Positions 22,075-32,913 of a stretch of DNA of 64,000 nt are shown here, piece after piece. The stretch lies in contig JAJEKV010000056.1 of NCBI GenBank assembly GCA_021234155.1, positions 7,096,618 to 7,160,617 of the forward strand, given 5' to 3'. The translations under genes were made by a program, and so were the position numbers. The notes below the pieces were generated by a model. That model was not told where the DNA came from, did no database searches, and was given only the letters and a program-made list of their open reading frames with translations. Source of the stretch: Isoetes taiwanensis. Lineage: Eukaryota; Streptophyta; Lycopodiopsida; Isoetales; Isoetaceae. Position 1 is the stretch's first letter; each line of letters starts with the position of its first letter.

Positions 22075-22860
22075 ATACCCCTCAACCCTAGCCTCATATA
22101 GAAAAATCTCGTTCAAGCACAACAAGCACCTGAAACCCTGTGAAACCCTATGTCCCACAATATGAAACAAATTGTGGAAAGTTAATGGCTAAAGCTTGTA
22201 TTATGGCTTCTCGGCCATTGGATAACAACACCTCTGGCAGCATATTCCCTCTGCATAAATCCACCGAGTCTTTTGCAGGTCAAACTGGCATCTCTTGACC
22301 CGACTTTCAAGGGGGCATTATTAAGGCAGAGACCATTGAATAAAGCAGTATTTTTGCTCTAATACAGTATAATATGAAAATACCATAACCAATCATTGTA
22401 TGGCAACACTCCATGAGCCAAGAGCATGAAGAACACCACAGAATGACACATTATGACAAGAGCCTGGGGAATCGAACCCCAGATAATTCCAAAGCTCATG
22501 GCTTACCTCCATGTCACGGTCGGACCATGCATAGAAGCCATCGAACACATGCCATTGACTACCATTCCAAGCTCCAGTTGTCAATGGCATGCATTCGATG
22601 ATCCTATGCGTAGTTTTCTTCGTTCCGTGGAAGCCAACAAACCCGATTTGTTAGTGAGCTTGGGGAATTGAACCCCAACGCAATGCCAATGCTCATCGGA
22701 GCATAAGGGAGAATACAGTGTAGGAAGGAAGGAAGGAAGGAAAAATTTTTAACGTCCACGGAACCCAATCGGGTTATGGGACCAAGTACATAAGGGACCG
22801 AAGTCCTGGACCGAAGTCCAAACAAGAACATGGGCCGAAGCCCTTAAACCAAAGCACAAC
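22075..22860. repeat. tRNA-like SINE heads and a short palindrome
   Basis: On the minus strand two B-box-like arms are visible: GGGGTTCGATTCCCC (about 22470-22485) and GGGGTTCAATTCCCC (about 22661-22676). Each is preceded by a tRNA-like upstream part. Neither folds as a full functional tRNA by eye. 22552-22594 has a 13-bp stem (CATGCCATTGAC with GTCAATGGCATG). A (GGAA)n tract lies at 22721-22741. No gene. Confidence 0.5.
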
Positions 22861-25254
22861 GTGAGCTAGAACACAACCATCATGACCCGGATTAAAAACC
22901 ACCTGGGAAAAAACCGTTGCCAGGATGACTATGGCTGCTCACCGATCCAAAAATCCATGTTGTTGCACAAGCAACAAGCATACCTTCATACCTCCAGCAG
23001 GCAAAGCTTCACCAAGCAACTCCGAACCGTAACCTCTTCACAACTGGGTGCTGGAAAACAGACGCCCCCAACGCCAATCGCCCAGACACGCAGGGAAGGC
23101 GGCGCTCAGAAAAACCGCTCAGGGAAATCGCCCATCGGAGGTGCCTCCTCACCCATCCACCAGCCCTGCGCCAAGGCGCCAGCACCCCCAGGTATGCGCG
23201 CAGGCGGACATCCACTCAGGCACACACAGGGGCGCCATCCTTCACTGCCGCTGCTCCAACGCCATCCATCACTGCATCCGCTCGGGCAGGCCTCAGGCAG
23301 CGCCTCAGGCAGGCGCCAGGCGCCAGGCGGAGGCGCCAGGCGGAGGTGCAAGTAGGGGGTCTCCCTTATGCCCAGGGGCCAAAGCCCACTGCAAGCCTGC
23401 AGATGAACAAAGCATGAGCAAGACATAGCATCAAGCAACATAATATCACATAATCATAAGCTTTAACCGTAATACATGAAGAGAGGCAAGACCATTAAGT
23501 AACCTTAGCTACGGAATTGGTAATCCCTTTTAAAGGATGATGTGGCGTCATTGGGTAAAATCCTAAAAGGAGGCAACGAAGCTATGCTTAGTGTCTGGGC
23601 AGCGACCGAATGGACTTCCAGGCCATCGATCTGATCCTTCAGGGATCTGATTCGACCTGCAGAGGGCACAATTTCTAATTTCGGTCCTTGGGCTTCAAGG
23701 GGAGCCCATCAGTTTGCCCGATGATGAAGTATTTAAGAATCCAAGATTTTAGAGCCAAAGCAGGATTTGCGGCAGGTATACCTAGAGGATCTCTACCGTT
23801 GGCATCAATTGGAGTCAAGGACTGGGATAGAACATGGCATGACCTGGAACCGAAGACATGGCATCAAAGAAGCTGCGGGGCATAAGTTAGAACGAGGCAG
23901 ACGCCCACTGGCTTTGGCCTTTCTGGCAGCCCTCCTCATAGAGGACATGATGAACAAAGCACAAATAGACGAAAACAGAGAAGAAAGAAGGTCAGGATGC
24001 AAATCGCTCCACCCTAGCCGCTGACCCAACGCTGATATACCACAGGACGACTCTGCAAAAATGGTCTAGCTCGTGCTCCTGACACCTGCACTAAACGATT
24101 TGTCACCTGATGCAAGATGAAGCCAATCGACACCTGATGCAGCCGCCTCCATGCCCGAATTAGCATCCGCTTCAGTGACGGACACCTGCAGCCGCCTCCA
24201 TGCCTGAACCAATCCAGATCTGAAACCCCTTGTGCCACATATCCACGTAGGTTTCCAAAAAGCATCCCAGATGGCAGCATCACCAACATACGTATTTCCA
24301 TACGAATACCTGCACCTTCTCATCGGGGCCACATTATGGCAGCACCTTATTTTGTTTCGTAATTCCGAAGTGTATTACTTATTCTCTATTTCCAAGTATT
24401 ATGGGTTTTTTGCTCAACGTTGATTGGGGGCCATTGATTGGCGGCATATTCCTGGTATTGTGCCAGATCCATGGCTATTAACATTTTACCAAAAAATCAC
24501 CATGCCATTTCCTATGGTGTCGATTGAAAATAGCATTCACATAATAAACCATAGCATTAACAATTTCTACAAAACCATGGTCTCCCTGCCAAACTAAACT
24601 GCCTCAGTGGATCCTGTACAACATACACAGATGGTTGCAGGATTCGAACCTCCAGGCCAAGTCTGCCTCATCAAAACCCTGCTAATTCCATTTTACCTAT
24701 TCTGCATAAATGCTACAAGCAAGCAGCAGCATAAATGCATAAATGCACATGCCACAAATTAGCGTTGCTCATGATTTTCTTGCTTTCTCGGGTTTCTATA
24801 ACTTGCTGAAATCTCAGATCAGAGCAAAATGTGGTTTTGCATGTCAAAATCGTAGGCGAAAAAGGGGAAAATAGGAAAAGCATCGGCCTTTTACCAGATT
24901 GTTCTGCAAGAAAAGGAGTCGGGTCGAGCTAATCCGGGAAGACCTTTTCAGAAGGAAAAAAGGAGGAATCGATTATAAAAACAGATAACGGACTGACTTT
25001 TTGGACACAGACATCCTCGGTTATTCCTTCCGGCACAAGGGAATCTGTGCTTTGGCTGCTGCTACCAAATCCGACCAGCCAGACTTGCAAAACATGGTAT
25101 CTTCTAAGCAAACTGCAAGCAGATTGATACTCCTGGAAAAACTTGAAAGGCCAGTGTTTTAAAAAAATCCGTTGACGGTAACAAAAGCAGAGAGCCGATT
25201 TCGCCACAAGCCTCTATTCAAACATTTACTGCATCAAGCCGCCCTCTCTGCCTC
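22861..25254. other. GC-rich repeat debris upstream of PUX1, no supported gene
   Basis: 23040-23360 is unusually GC-rich, with overlapping spurious Pro/Ala/Arg-rich frames and tandem GGCGCCAGGCGGAGG units near 23315-23345. 24120-24215 repeats GCAGCCGCCTCCATGCC twice. A B-box-like GGTTCGAATCC (minus strand, about 24632-24642) marks another SINE relic. Long frames here look like composition artefacts of GC-rich DNA. Confidence 0.5.
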
Positions 25255-25685
25255 CGTTGATGCATTTGCTGCATCAAGCCGCACTCTCTGCCTCTGCTCC
25301 GCTGCCATTGCCAAAAAAAGAAGGGAGCATCCCTTCTGATCCACGCCCTAAAAAAACGGCCTCCAATTTTTTTTTTATTCTTCCTAAAGAAAAACTATCT
25401 AAAAACCTAAAAAAGCAACATAACCTCTAAATGACATTAAGCTCCTCAAATATGGCAATATATACTTGTTTTCTATACAATACGCCACAGGAATCTTAGC
25501 CCAACCATGCGAGAAAACCCCCTCACAAATACCAAACTCAAACGTTGGAAGTTTATAGATTCAGGCCGGAATAAATGCTCGGATCGCTTCGGCCTAAAAA
25601 CTATCTATTACGTAATCGCCCTCCTAGAGCTTTTATGTAAGATGAGGTATAAAAAAGTGACGCTAGGTAAATCCAATTAATGACG
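25255..25685 (+). promoter_or_regulatory. PUX1 5' flank and promoter side
   Basis: Contains a small tandem duplication (TGCATCAAGCCGC, 25228 and 25271) and the block shared with 245-470. No TATA element could be assigned. The transcription start is unknown. Confidence 0.4.
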
Positions 25686-27909
25686 ATGGATTCCGGCGAC
25701 CCTGCGCCTGCGAACCCCATCAGCGCAGACCAGGCAAAGGTACGTTCGCTTTGCTTTCATGGCTATATGCGTTGTTCCTTTATCATGCTGTATTTTCTTA
25801 GCCCAGATTTAAGAATTGTATTGCGAACATTGTATTAGTGTATTTTATTGTTTGTTCTTTTTGCGTATGGTAACTTCTAGTCTGACTCTATACGATAGTG
25901 CTTGCTGTTGTTTATGAAGTTCTTGTCTATTTCTATATGCAGGCCATTCTTGATGCCGCTAAAGAAAGAATTGGTAGAGATGTACGTGTTTACTTTAGAG
26001 CAGCTGCTATTGCTAGTTCTTCAGTTCCAAGTTCACCTAAGAGTAAGTCTTCAACTGCGTTTTGTGTTTAATATCTCTCTGCATATGCGTAGTCAGATGG
26101 CATTACATTGAGTATCAAATGCATCTAGGCCGAACGAACTTATGGTTTGTTCAATTTGCAACAAATTGAACAGTTGTAATGTCTATGACGAATCAAATAT
26201 CATGCCTGATGTTGCGCATGCAGTTGATTTTAAATTGATGAACCGGCAGTTGATTTTATGAAAGCATTAAATTGAAATGATTCCATCAAGCATTACATCT
26301 GTGGGAGTGCAGGAAGCTTGATTTATTTCTGTTCAGTTCCATTTTGATACACAATTTGCTTCCAGAATGAGATGATCACAGCGTCTATTTGCAATGCGAG
26401 GGTCTGGATAAAAAAACTTGCTTTCCAAAAAATTAAATAAGGTTGCAAGTTAAACTCTGTGTAGTTCACAAAACACGTAGAACTGAATGAATTTGGTCAT
26501 AAGTTTATAAAATGTAGAAATGTTATTTTTCCACATCATGCATGTTAGTGGCTTGAGTAAATGATCAAAGGTTTAATCTTACTGTGTTCTCTGATGTTAT
26601 TCCATTCAGAGAAGGAGGAGCCAGAGGATTTTTATGAATTTACAGCTGATGATTATGCTCGTCTAATGGCAAGCAAGAGAGAAGGTGAACTTTGGTTGGT
26701 TTGAAGGTTCGAAAAATTTGTGACTCTTTCCCTTCTTTTGTTTCTTGTTTATATGAATGGGGAAGGAATATGTTGGCAATCAGGGTATTGTGTTTAATTT
26801 GGGCATGGGATTTGTAGAAGTCTTTTTGAAGACAAAAAAGATACGCGAAGCCGAACTGGATGCAAGGCGGGCAAGAACTACAAAGGTATTATCAGTGTCA
26901 AAAATTTAATACGATTGTTTTCATTAATTATTTTGGAGACATTTTTTTTTACTGCTATGCAATTGCAGGCTATAGTAAGGGTACAGTTTCCAGACAATAT
27001 TATACTCGAGGCAGGATTTTGTTCAATGGATCCTGTTTCATTGCTTATTGATCTTTTACATCGGGCTCTTCGACATCCTGATCGTCCTTTTTATATCTGT
27101 ATGTTTACAGGGTTTTTATTGGTCATTGTAGTAGATCATATGATCCATTTTTGTAATGTTTTTTCCTTATTCTATAGATACAACCCCCCCAAAGCAGCGG
27201 GTCAAATTTATGGAACAGACCATGTATGAAGCTGGGCTTGCTCCAGGAGGTCTTGTCTACTTTTCATTTGAGGGTATGCAAACTATATACTGAGTTCTTA
27301 TGTCAGTACTATATAGTATCTGTTTTGTAATAAGCTTCTTAACTAAAAAGTTTACAATGAAGTCCAAAACTTTTTAATGATCAAACCTTAAGAGTTGGCA
27401 TGAGGAATGCATTTAATAGAAGTTGCACCACAGCTGCAAGTGTCTCTCCTTCAGCATTTAAATGTGGCTTGGATATTGAAAGGTGCATGCAATGCCTTGC
27501 CGATGTATGAAGTTGATGGCCACATTGGAGCATTCTTTCGTGTCTTTGTCTCTTCATGGTTATCCTCCATTGATATTAGTACCAATATTGTAGAAGCGCG
27601 ATCATATTAAAACATCAAATATTTCTACAACTGAACCCTGGTTTATTCTGTACAGTTCCCAAAGTGGCTTGTAACTATTGACTTTTGTTCTTTTCGTCTG
27701 CAGGAACAGAAGTTGGTGAAGAGCCTTACTTACGAGATGATATTATGGCTTTGCGGGATCTTCATCTGTTATTACCACCAGTTTCAGATGCATCTCTACC
27801 TGTAAAGGAAGTTACAGGTAGTATGCAACAAGGTGCTATTGAATCATCAGCACCAGTGCCAAAAGATTCCTCTGCCAAACGTCCCAAATGGTTTAAGCCC
27901 AGAAAGTGA
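25686..27909 (+). CDS. PUX1: Plant UBX-domain protein 1 (CDC48 regulator), complete, 7 exons
   Basis: PUX1 binds the AAA-ATPase CDC48/p97 through its UBX domain and promotes disassembly of the hexamer (known for Arabidopsis PUX1). Exons: 25686-25739, 25943-26042, 26610-26684, 26818-26885, 26969-27098, 27178-27273, 27704-27909. All are GT/AG, phases agree, and the 729 nt encode 242 aa, close to the roughly 250 aa of the Arabidopsis protein. Landmarks are AILDAAKERIGRDVRVY, then EEPEDFYEFTADDYARLMAS, then VFLKTKKIREAELDARRA. The UBX fold (about residues 100-175) starts AIVRVQFPDNIILEAGF and continues HPDRPFYIYTTPPKQ and GLAPGGLVYFSFEG. The conserved tail is KRPKWFK. The start is the first ATG of an exon that joins in phase. 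No defects seen. Confidence 0.93.
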
Positions 27910-28435
27910 GACAGCTGTGTCTGCTTATTGCACATGATGAGTGTTGTGTGCTGCTTGTTCCACATGATAAGTCTAATTCGAGTCTGTAGAAGCAATTTGT
28001 GAATTGTGCGCTACCCAAGAAACTTGCTGATCAATGTGATTATTTCGACATGGCAGGAATGCTGCATTAATTTAATATGCAAAATCATTAAATGGTTGTA
28101 AAAATGAATAATTAGGCTTTCCATGAAACTAGTTTGCTTCTGTCTGATGGTCTGCACTGCAGAGAATAGTTGTGAAGGATGGAATGGTTGTTGCAAAAAG
28201 ATTTCTATGCTCCGGAATAGTGCTTGTCTTAGCCATGGTGTGAATAAGGGGGAAATATGGAACAAAAATATTAGGGGGAAATATGGAACAAAAATATTAG
28301 GAATAACAAGGTGCTGTGGCACGGTGGGTTGCCCTGCCCTCCTAAATGGGACCTACACGATCCATACAGGATTGTCCTTGTACGCCCTCCTTTGGTCTTC
28401 ACAATCGATCTTATAATTTGGATCAACCCAAAATG
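27910..28435. other. PUX1 3' flank
   Basis: Includes the likely 3' UTR. A 27-bp unit (GGGGGAAATATGGAACAAAA plus ATATTAG) is tandemly doubled at 28249-28301. No gene. Confidence 0.5.
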
Positions 28436-28675
28436 CCACATCACATATAGAATCACAGATAGATTTGCTAATGCAACTGAAGGATGATCGAAAATGCCAC
28501 AAAATGCCACATCATAGATAGATTTGCTGATGCAACTGAAGGATGATCGAAAATGCCACAAAATGCCACATCGCAGATAGATTTGCTGATGCAATTGAAG
28601 GATGATCGAAAATGCCACATCACATCATAGATTTGCTGATGCAACTGAAGGATGATCGAAAATGCCACATCACAT
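28436..28675. repeat. Minisatellite, about 60-bp unit, four copies
   Basis: The unit is ATAGATTTGCTGATGCAACT, then GAAGGATGATCGAAAATGCC, then ACAAAATGCCACATC, with small length differences. Units are contiguous with no unique spacers, so this is not CRISPR-like. The protein frames across it (103-115 codons) are repeat artefacts. Confidence 0.9.
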
Positions 28676-31600
28676 GGGAAAAGCCGGATCCTTCTCTGGT
28701 TTTTGGGTTGCCCGAAGGGCAATCCCTTTGCATGGTTGTGAGAATTGAGGGATATTCGGGGAATGTTCTGTGTGTGAGGCTAAGATCTGTGAATAATTTG
28801 GAATGTGTGAGGAATATGCCCGGTGGACGGTCAGAGATAAGAAAAGTGCTAAACCTGCAATACTTGCTAAACTAAGCTCCAGTTTGCATGCGGGATGGTC
28901 TGGCCCCACTTTGCCTTCTGGGGGACGGTTTGTCTGCAGGGTTTGGCTTCTGATCTCCTCAGCTATGGCATCCCGACCGCTCCTTTCGTTGGCCCTCTTT
29001 TCTATGGCCTCTTCTTTCCAATATGATGCATCCAGCCCGTCCTTGGACAACCGGAGCTTTTAGCAGGCGTCTACATCTTATTGCCCAACCTATTTGCCAG
29101 TAGTTTGCATGGGACAACTTCCTTTTGACTGGATTTAGTTTGCCTCTTAGAAGACTATTGCCCTTGTGTCTTACGGTTTTCTCTTGCAGTGTTTCCTTTC
29201 GGTACAGGCGCTTGCTGGCCTTACTTTTTGCAAACTGATTTTACTCATATACATAGGAAAGGCAGAATGGTGGATTTAGTTTCATAGTTGTTGAAGATTC
29301 ACAGATCCCAGAGTCAGAACACAAAATGATATTCTAGAGTAGCACTTAGTCATTTAAGGTCTATACTATCTATCTATCTATCTATATATCCCATTCACAA
29401 ATATTGATTGTCAGTGGTTGCTTCCTGGTCCTTGGCTTTTTGCACAACTGATACGTTTCTTATGCTTGGTTATAGTATGTGTGTTCATCTTAAATTTTAA
29501 AAATTTGTAATATGGAATAGGATATGAGAGGGTTAGTATCCTTGTTCCCTTATGTTAGAAAGAAGCTGAGAAAGTCCATTGAATGTGCTTTTAGTTTATC
29601 AGGAGAGAGATTCAGACCATCATCAATAGTTTCTCCAATGGACACTATCCATGTGTTTTGGAATGCAATGCGGAATCACAACAATAATATCTTCCTTATT
29701 GATGGTTTCTCCGAAATGAAGAGAAGAAGAAGAAGAAGAAGAGATTTTAACGTCACGCCACAAGGTAACGTCCTATCGGGCATGTGACACTTTACAACAC
29801 ACCCAGATGGGTCCTGCCCCCACCACTTTACATTGCTGAAGTGGGTCCTTCCCCCACCAACTTTACATTGCATGGCCACTTTCACAACGAGGCGTTGAAC
29901 CCGTGACCTTGGGTGAACCATGTGGCATTTGAAAACATTGGATTGCTTTTAATCTTTCTTCATAATTACTATTTTTTCTTTGGCAAAGCATATCATTGCC
30001 TTTTTTTTAATCAAAAAATTGGCTCTTAAAGTTACTAGGACTTGTAACTTATTTTAGTTCTCCATGCAACAGACTGGCATTGTTCCCAAATTTGTTTTCT
30101 TTCTAGATTGTCCTGAACAAGAAATGGAGAGAAGACTACTTGTAAGGAATCAGTCATGTCTTTCATGTGTACTTTCATCTTAATTATAGAAGTGTTTCTA
30201 GCTATTTTAGGTGCATTTGGCATTTCATTTGCAATTCCCATTTCAAGGCAGCAGTGCTTATATTCTGATGGAACTATCTGTTATGATGCATATCTTACCT
30301 TTAAAATTAGGCTCATATATGCTTTAACCTCTATATTTTCTGCTGTGTTATCCAAACTTATCCATCATTAGCGTCTGATCTGATACAAGCATAAAATGCT
30401 TCTTAAACTTAATAATTTATTGGTTTTTTCAAGATGGTTCACATCTGAAAGTTCTTCTTTTACCTCAAAATTAGTGCTAGATTTGCTAAAATATGGCACG
30501 CGCTGGAGCATATTTGCTGAATGGACTCTATCATTGGGCTTCTGTACCATAAAAATGGAATACCTGCTAGTGCTTCTATAATTACCCAACAGGCTAATTT
30601 TTGGTTGGTTTACTGCAGGTAACAGGATCTTTTGCTCTTTGCACTGATATGATCTTGTATCAATACTATGGAGCGTTTCACATATGAAGTCTTTCTTCAA
30701 AAGCTCCGTGGAAGCTCTACTTTTCTATTATTCTCTAATTTTTCCCAAAAAACTATGTTCTGTATTGTCTTATTTACAAAGGCTTTCTACAATCCATGTG
30801 CTTTACATTAAAATATGAAAATGTATTGTCATCTGATTATAAAAAGTTTTAACATGTTTTCTACATGTTCTATGGTACCAAATTCATTGCTTAGGTATAT
30901 ATACGCCAGCTTTTAGAATTAGGATATCATTTTCATTCTCATTTTAGAATTAGGATTTGTCTTGACAAAGGTTCCCCCCCTCCCCTCCCCCCCCCGCGTA
31001 AGCGAAGTAGCTGTTTCGCTTACGCAAACTTTATTTTATTTTTTATCACACCAGCCTAACCAAGCCTACAGCCTTTCTTGCAATTCTAGGCTATCCACGT
31101 AGCACCTCCACCTCATGAAAAACTGATGTGGCATTAGTTTTTACTGTTAGATTTTTTTTTAAGGATCTACGGCCATAAAAATTAGAAAATAAGCAAAAAG
31201 TAGCCACGGAGATGGAGGAGGCCACGAAGCTTTCTAATTTTGTGCTTTGTCAGATCGAGAGATCGATGTGGTAAAAAGCCTCTCTTTCCCTGTTTTTGGC
31301 TTTGGTCCTCTGCTTCTCCATTGTTGTTGCTTGCCTTTGCCTTCGTCTTTCAACGTAAATGCTATGTGAGGTGGCGTATGAGAAAGCAAAGCTTATGTTC
31401 TTCATTCTCTCTACCAAAATCTCTTTCATTCGGGGCTAAAATTGAGACGGAGATACCATCAGGCAACCTTGGTCATTCTTCCAGTGCTCTTTTCTTTCTT
31501 TCTTCGTAGGTTCCCCTCCCTTTGTTTTTTGCATTCCGCTGCTTAATCATGTATTGCCCCCTCCCTCAAACCCTAGCATTCATATGGAGGAAAAAAAGTC

Positions 31601-32115
31601 TCCTTCCGGATCTCTTTCTTATTTTATTTCCTCAGCTTTGACATGCTATTTCTCCCAGTTTGTTGTCTCTTTCTTTTGCCATTGTTTCCTTTTGTATTTT
31701 TTATTTCTTTCCCATTTTAGTTCCTCATTTATGCTATTTCTCTTGCCTTTGTTTTCCTCCTTGTGGGCTCCCTGTTGCTTGGATTATTGTGGCAATCCCT
31801 ACTCCAAGGTAACTGCACGCATCCAATGGCTTCCAGTTCACAAGTACCTACTTTTTATTGTTTTCGCATTAGCATGGGCTGAAGCGAGATGAAAAGGAGG
31901 AAGCTACAATGTTTTGCACAAAGACTTAGAAACGGTGGATGCCTTAGCTGCATCTGTTGATTTTCGCCTGCCTCTTGTGATCCAGCCTGATATTTTATCA
32001 ACTGCTATTTCCAATAACAAGCTTTGAACATGACAATTTATTTCTATCTTCTTCAAAATGAATCAGGTTGTCTCAGCTCTCAAGCTTGTACGTATCTTTC
32101 TCATGGCTCCTATAA
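28676..32115. other. Intergenic, no supported gene
   Basis: A (CTAT)n tract lies near 29367-29385. A B-box-like GGGTTCAAC on the minus strand near 29896-29904 suggests a SINE relic at about 29740-29930. The GCGTAAGCGAA palindrome is at 30994-31025 next to a C-tract. 31.2-31.9 kb is pyrimidine-rich, giving Phe/Leu/Ser-rich spurious frames. I see no gene. Confidence 0.5.
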
Positions 32116-32198
32116 TGAACAAAGAGCAAAAGATGCATCCATGACGACAATACGAGTACCTAAACTACATCTCTTATTCTCTTAGTACCTAAACTACA

Positions 32199-32913
32199 TC
32201 TCTTATGCTGGAACTTTGTTCAAGGTATTAAAGAAGGCAAGAAGCTAGTCAGTTCATGCTACAGATTGCTTACCTCCTCAAATACTTTATCACCTTCTCG
32301 AAAATGGCACTTACAGACTTTGCCTTGGCAATCCATTTGGAACCTTGTTTGGTCTAAATGTAATCCTCCAAAGCTAAATGTTCTACTTTGGCAGGTGATT
32401 CATCGCTCTTTGAGAGTTAATGAGATGGTTCATCGCTTTAAGCCAGGAGTAAGCCCACTTTGCCCAATGTGTGAGCGGTGCATTGAAACATTGGAGCACT
32501 GTTTATATTTGTGTGCAGAGCTGAGTAGTCTTAGGTCCTGGCTGCATTCTCTTTTTGGAGTATCTTTGGATAGTCAGCACTTTCTTTTGGGTATTTATCC
32601 AAATCAGTGGACTGCTTCTAAAAGGATTGCATTTCACATGGCAAAGTCTTGGCTAATATGGAGTGTATGGAAGCGAAGGCGAAGAAAGGTCTTTTATGAT
32701 AAGCATATTTCTTCTCAGGTGGTGCTTCAAGAAATTCGTAAGAAGTTGTATAATTGCTTTCAGATCTCCAATTGGCCTGATCGTATTAAAATTCTAATAT
32801 GGAGTGATCATCTAAAAGTGATTGATGCTTCTGGGACATTTCTTACTTCTGGAAGTCCTTTGTAATATTTTGAGTGTATAATATGAAGTAAATCACGTTC
32901 TTCAAAAAAAAAA
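32199..32913 (+). mobile_element. 5'-truncated LINE inserted in the LTR
   Basis: Starts after ACATCTCTTAT and ends in an A-tract at 32904-32913, after GTAAATCACGTTCTTC. The empty sites at 35289-35320 and 35497-35528 show the LTR without it. The bases TCCAAGTTAACA of the empty site are missing here, so the insertion was accompanied by a small target deletion, not a duplication. Confidence 0.8.
32266..32865 (+). pseudogene. LINE ORF2 C-terminus with zf-RVT
   Basis: The 199-codon open frame contains NPPKLNVLLWQVIHRSLRVN and CPMCERCIETLEHCLYLC (zf-RVT CxxC...H....C), then TASKRIAFHMAKSWLIWSVW. It aligns with the same part of the LINE at 15638-17066 but is a diverged member. The reading frame is intact although the element lacks RT and endonuclease. 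Its frame continues upstream of the ATG to about 32224 (KEGKKLVSSCYRLL), so the ATG is not a real start. Confidence 0.85.

Noticed and set aside
22440-22690. Functional tRNA genes
   Set aside because: Only B-box-like arms and partial A-box-like starts are seen. Acceptor stems do not pair, so these are SINE relics.
23009-23441. Pro/Ala/Arg-rich frames of 111-157 codons on both strands
   Set aside because: Overlapping frames in all phases of a GC-rich repetitive stretch; composition artefact without domain pattern.
28436-28675. CRISPR-like regular repeats
   Set aside because: The units are contiguous, about 60 bp each, with no unique spacers, in plant nuclear DNA; it is a minisatellite.
31240-31892. 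Membrane-protein-like frames of 89-112 codons
   Set aside because: Derived from pyrimidine-rich DNA (TTTCTC tracts) that encodes Phe/Leu/Ser by composition.
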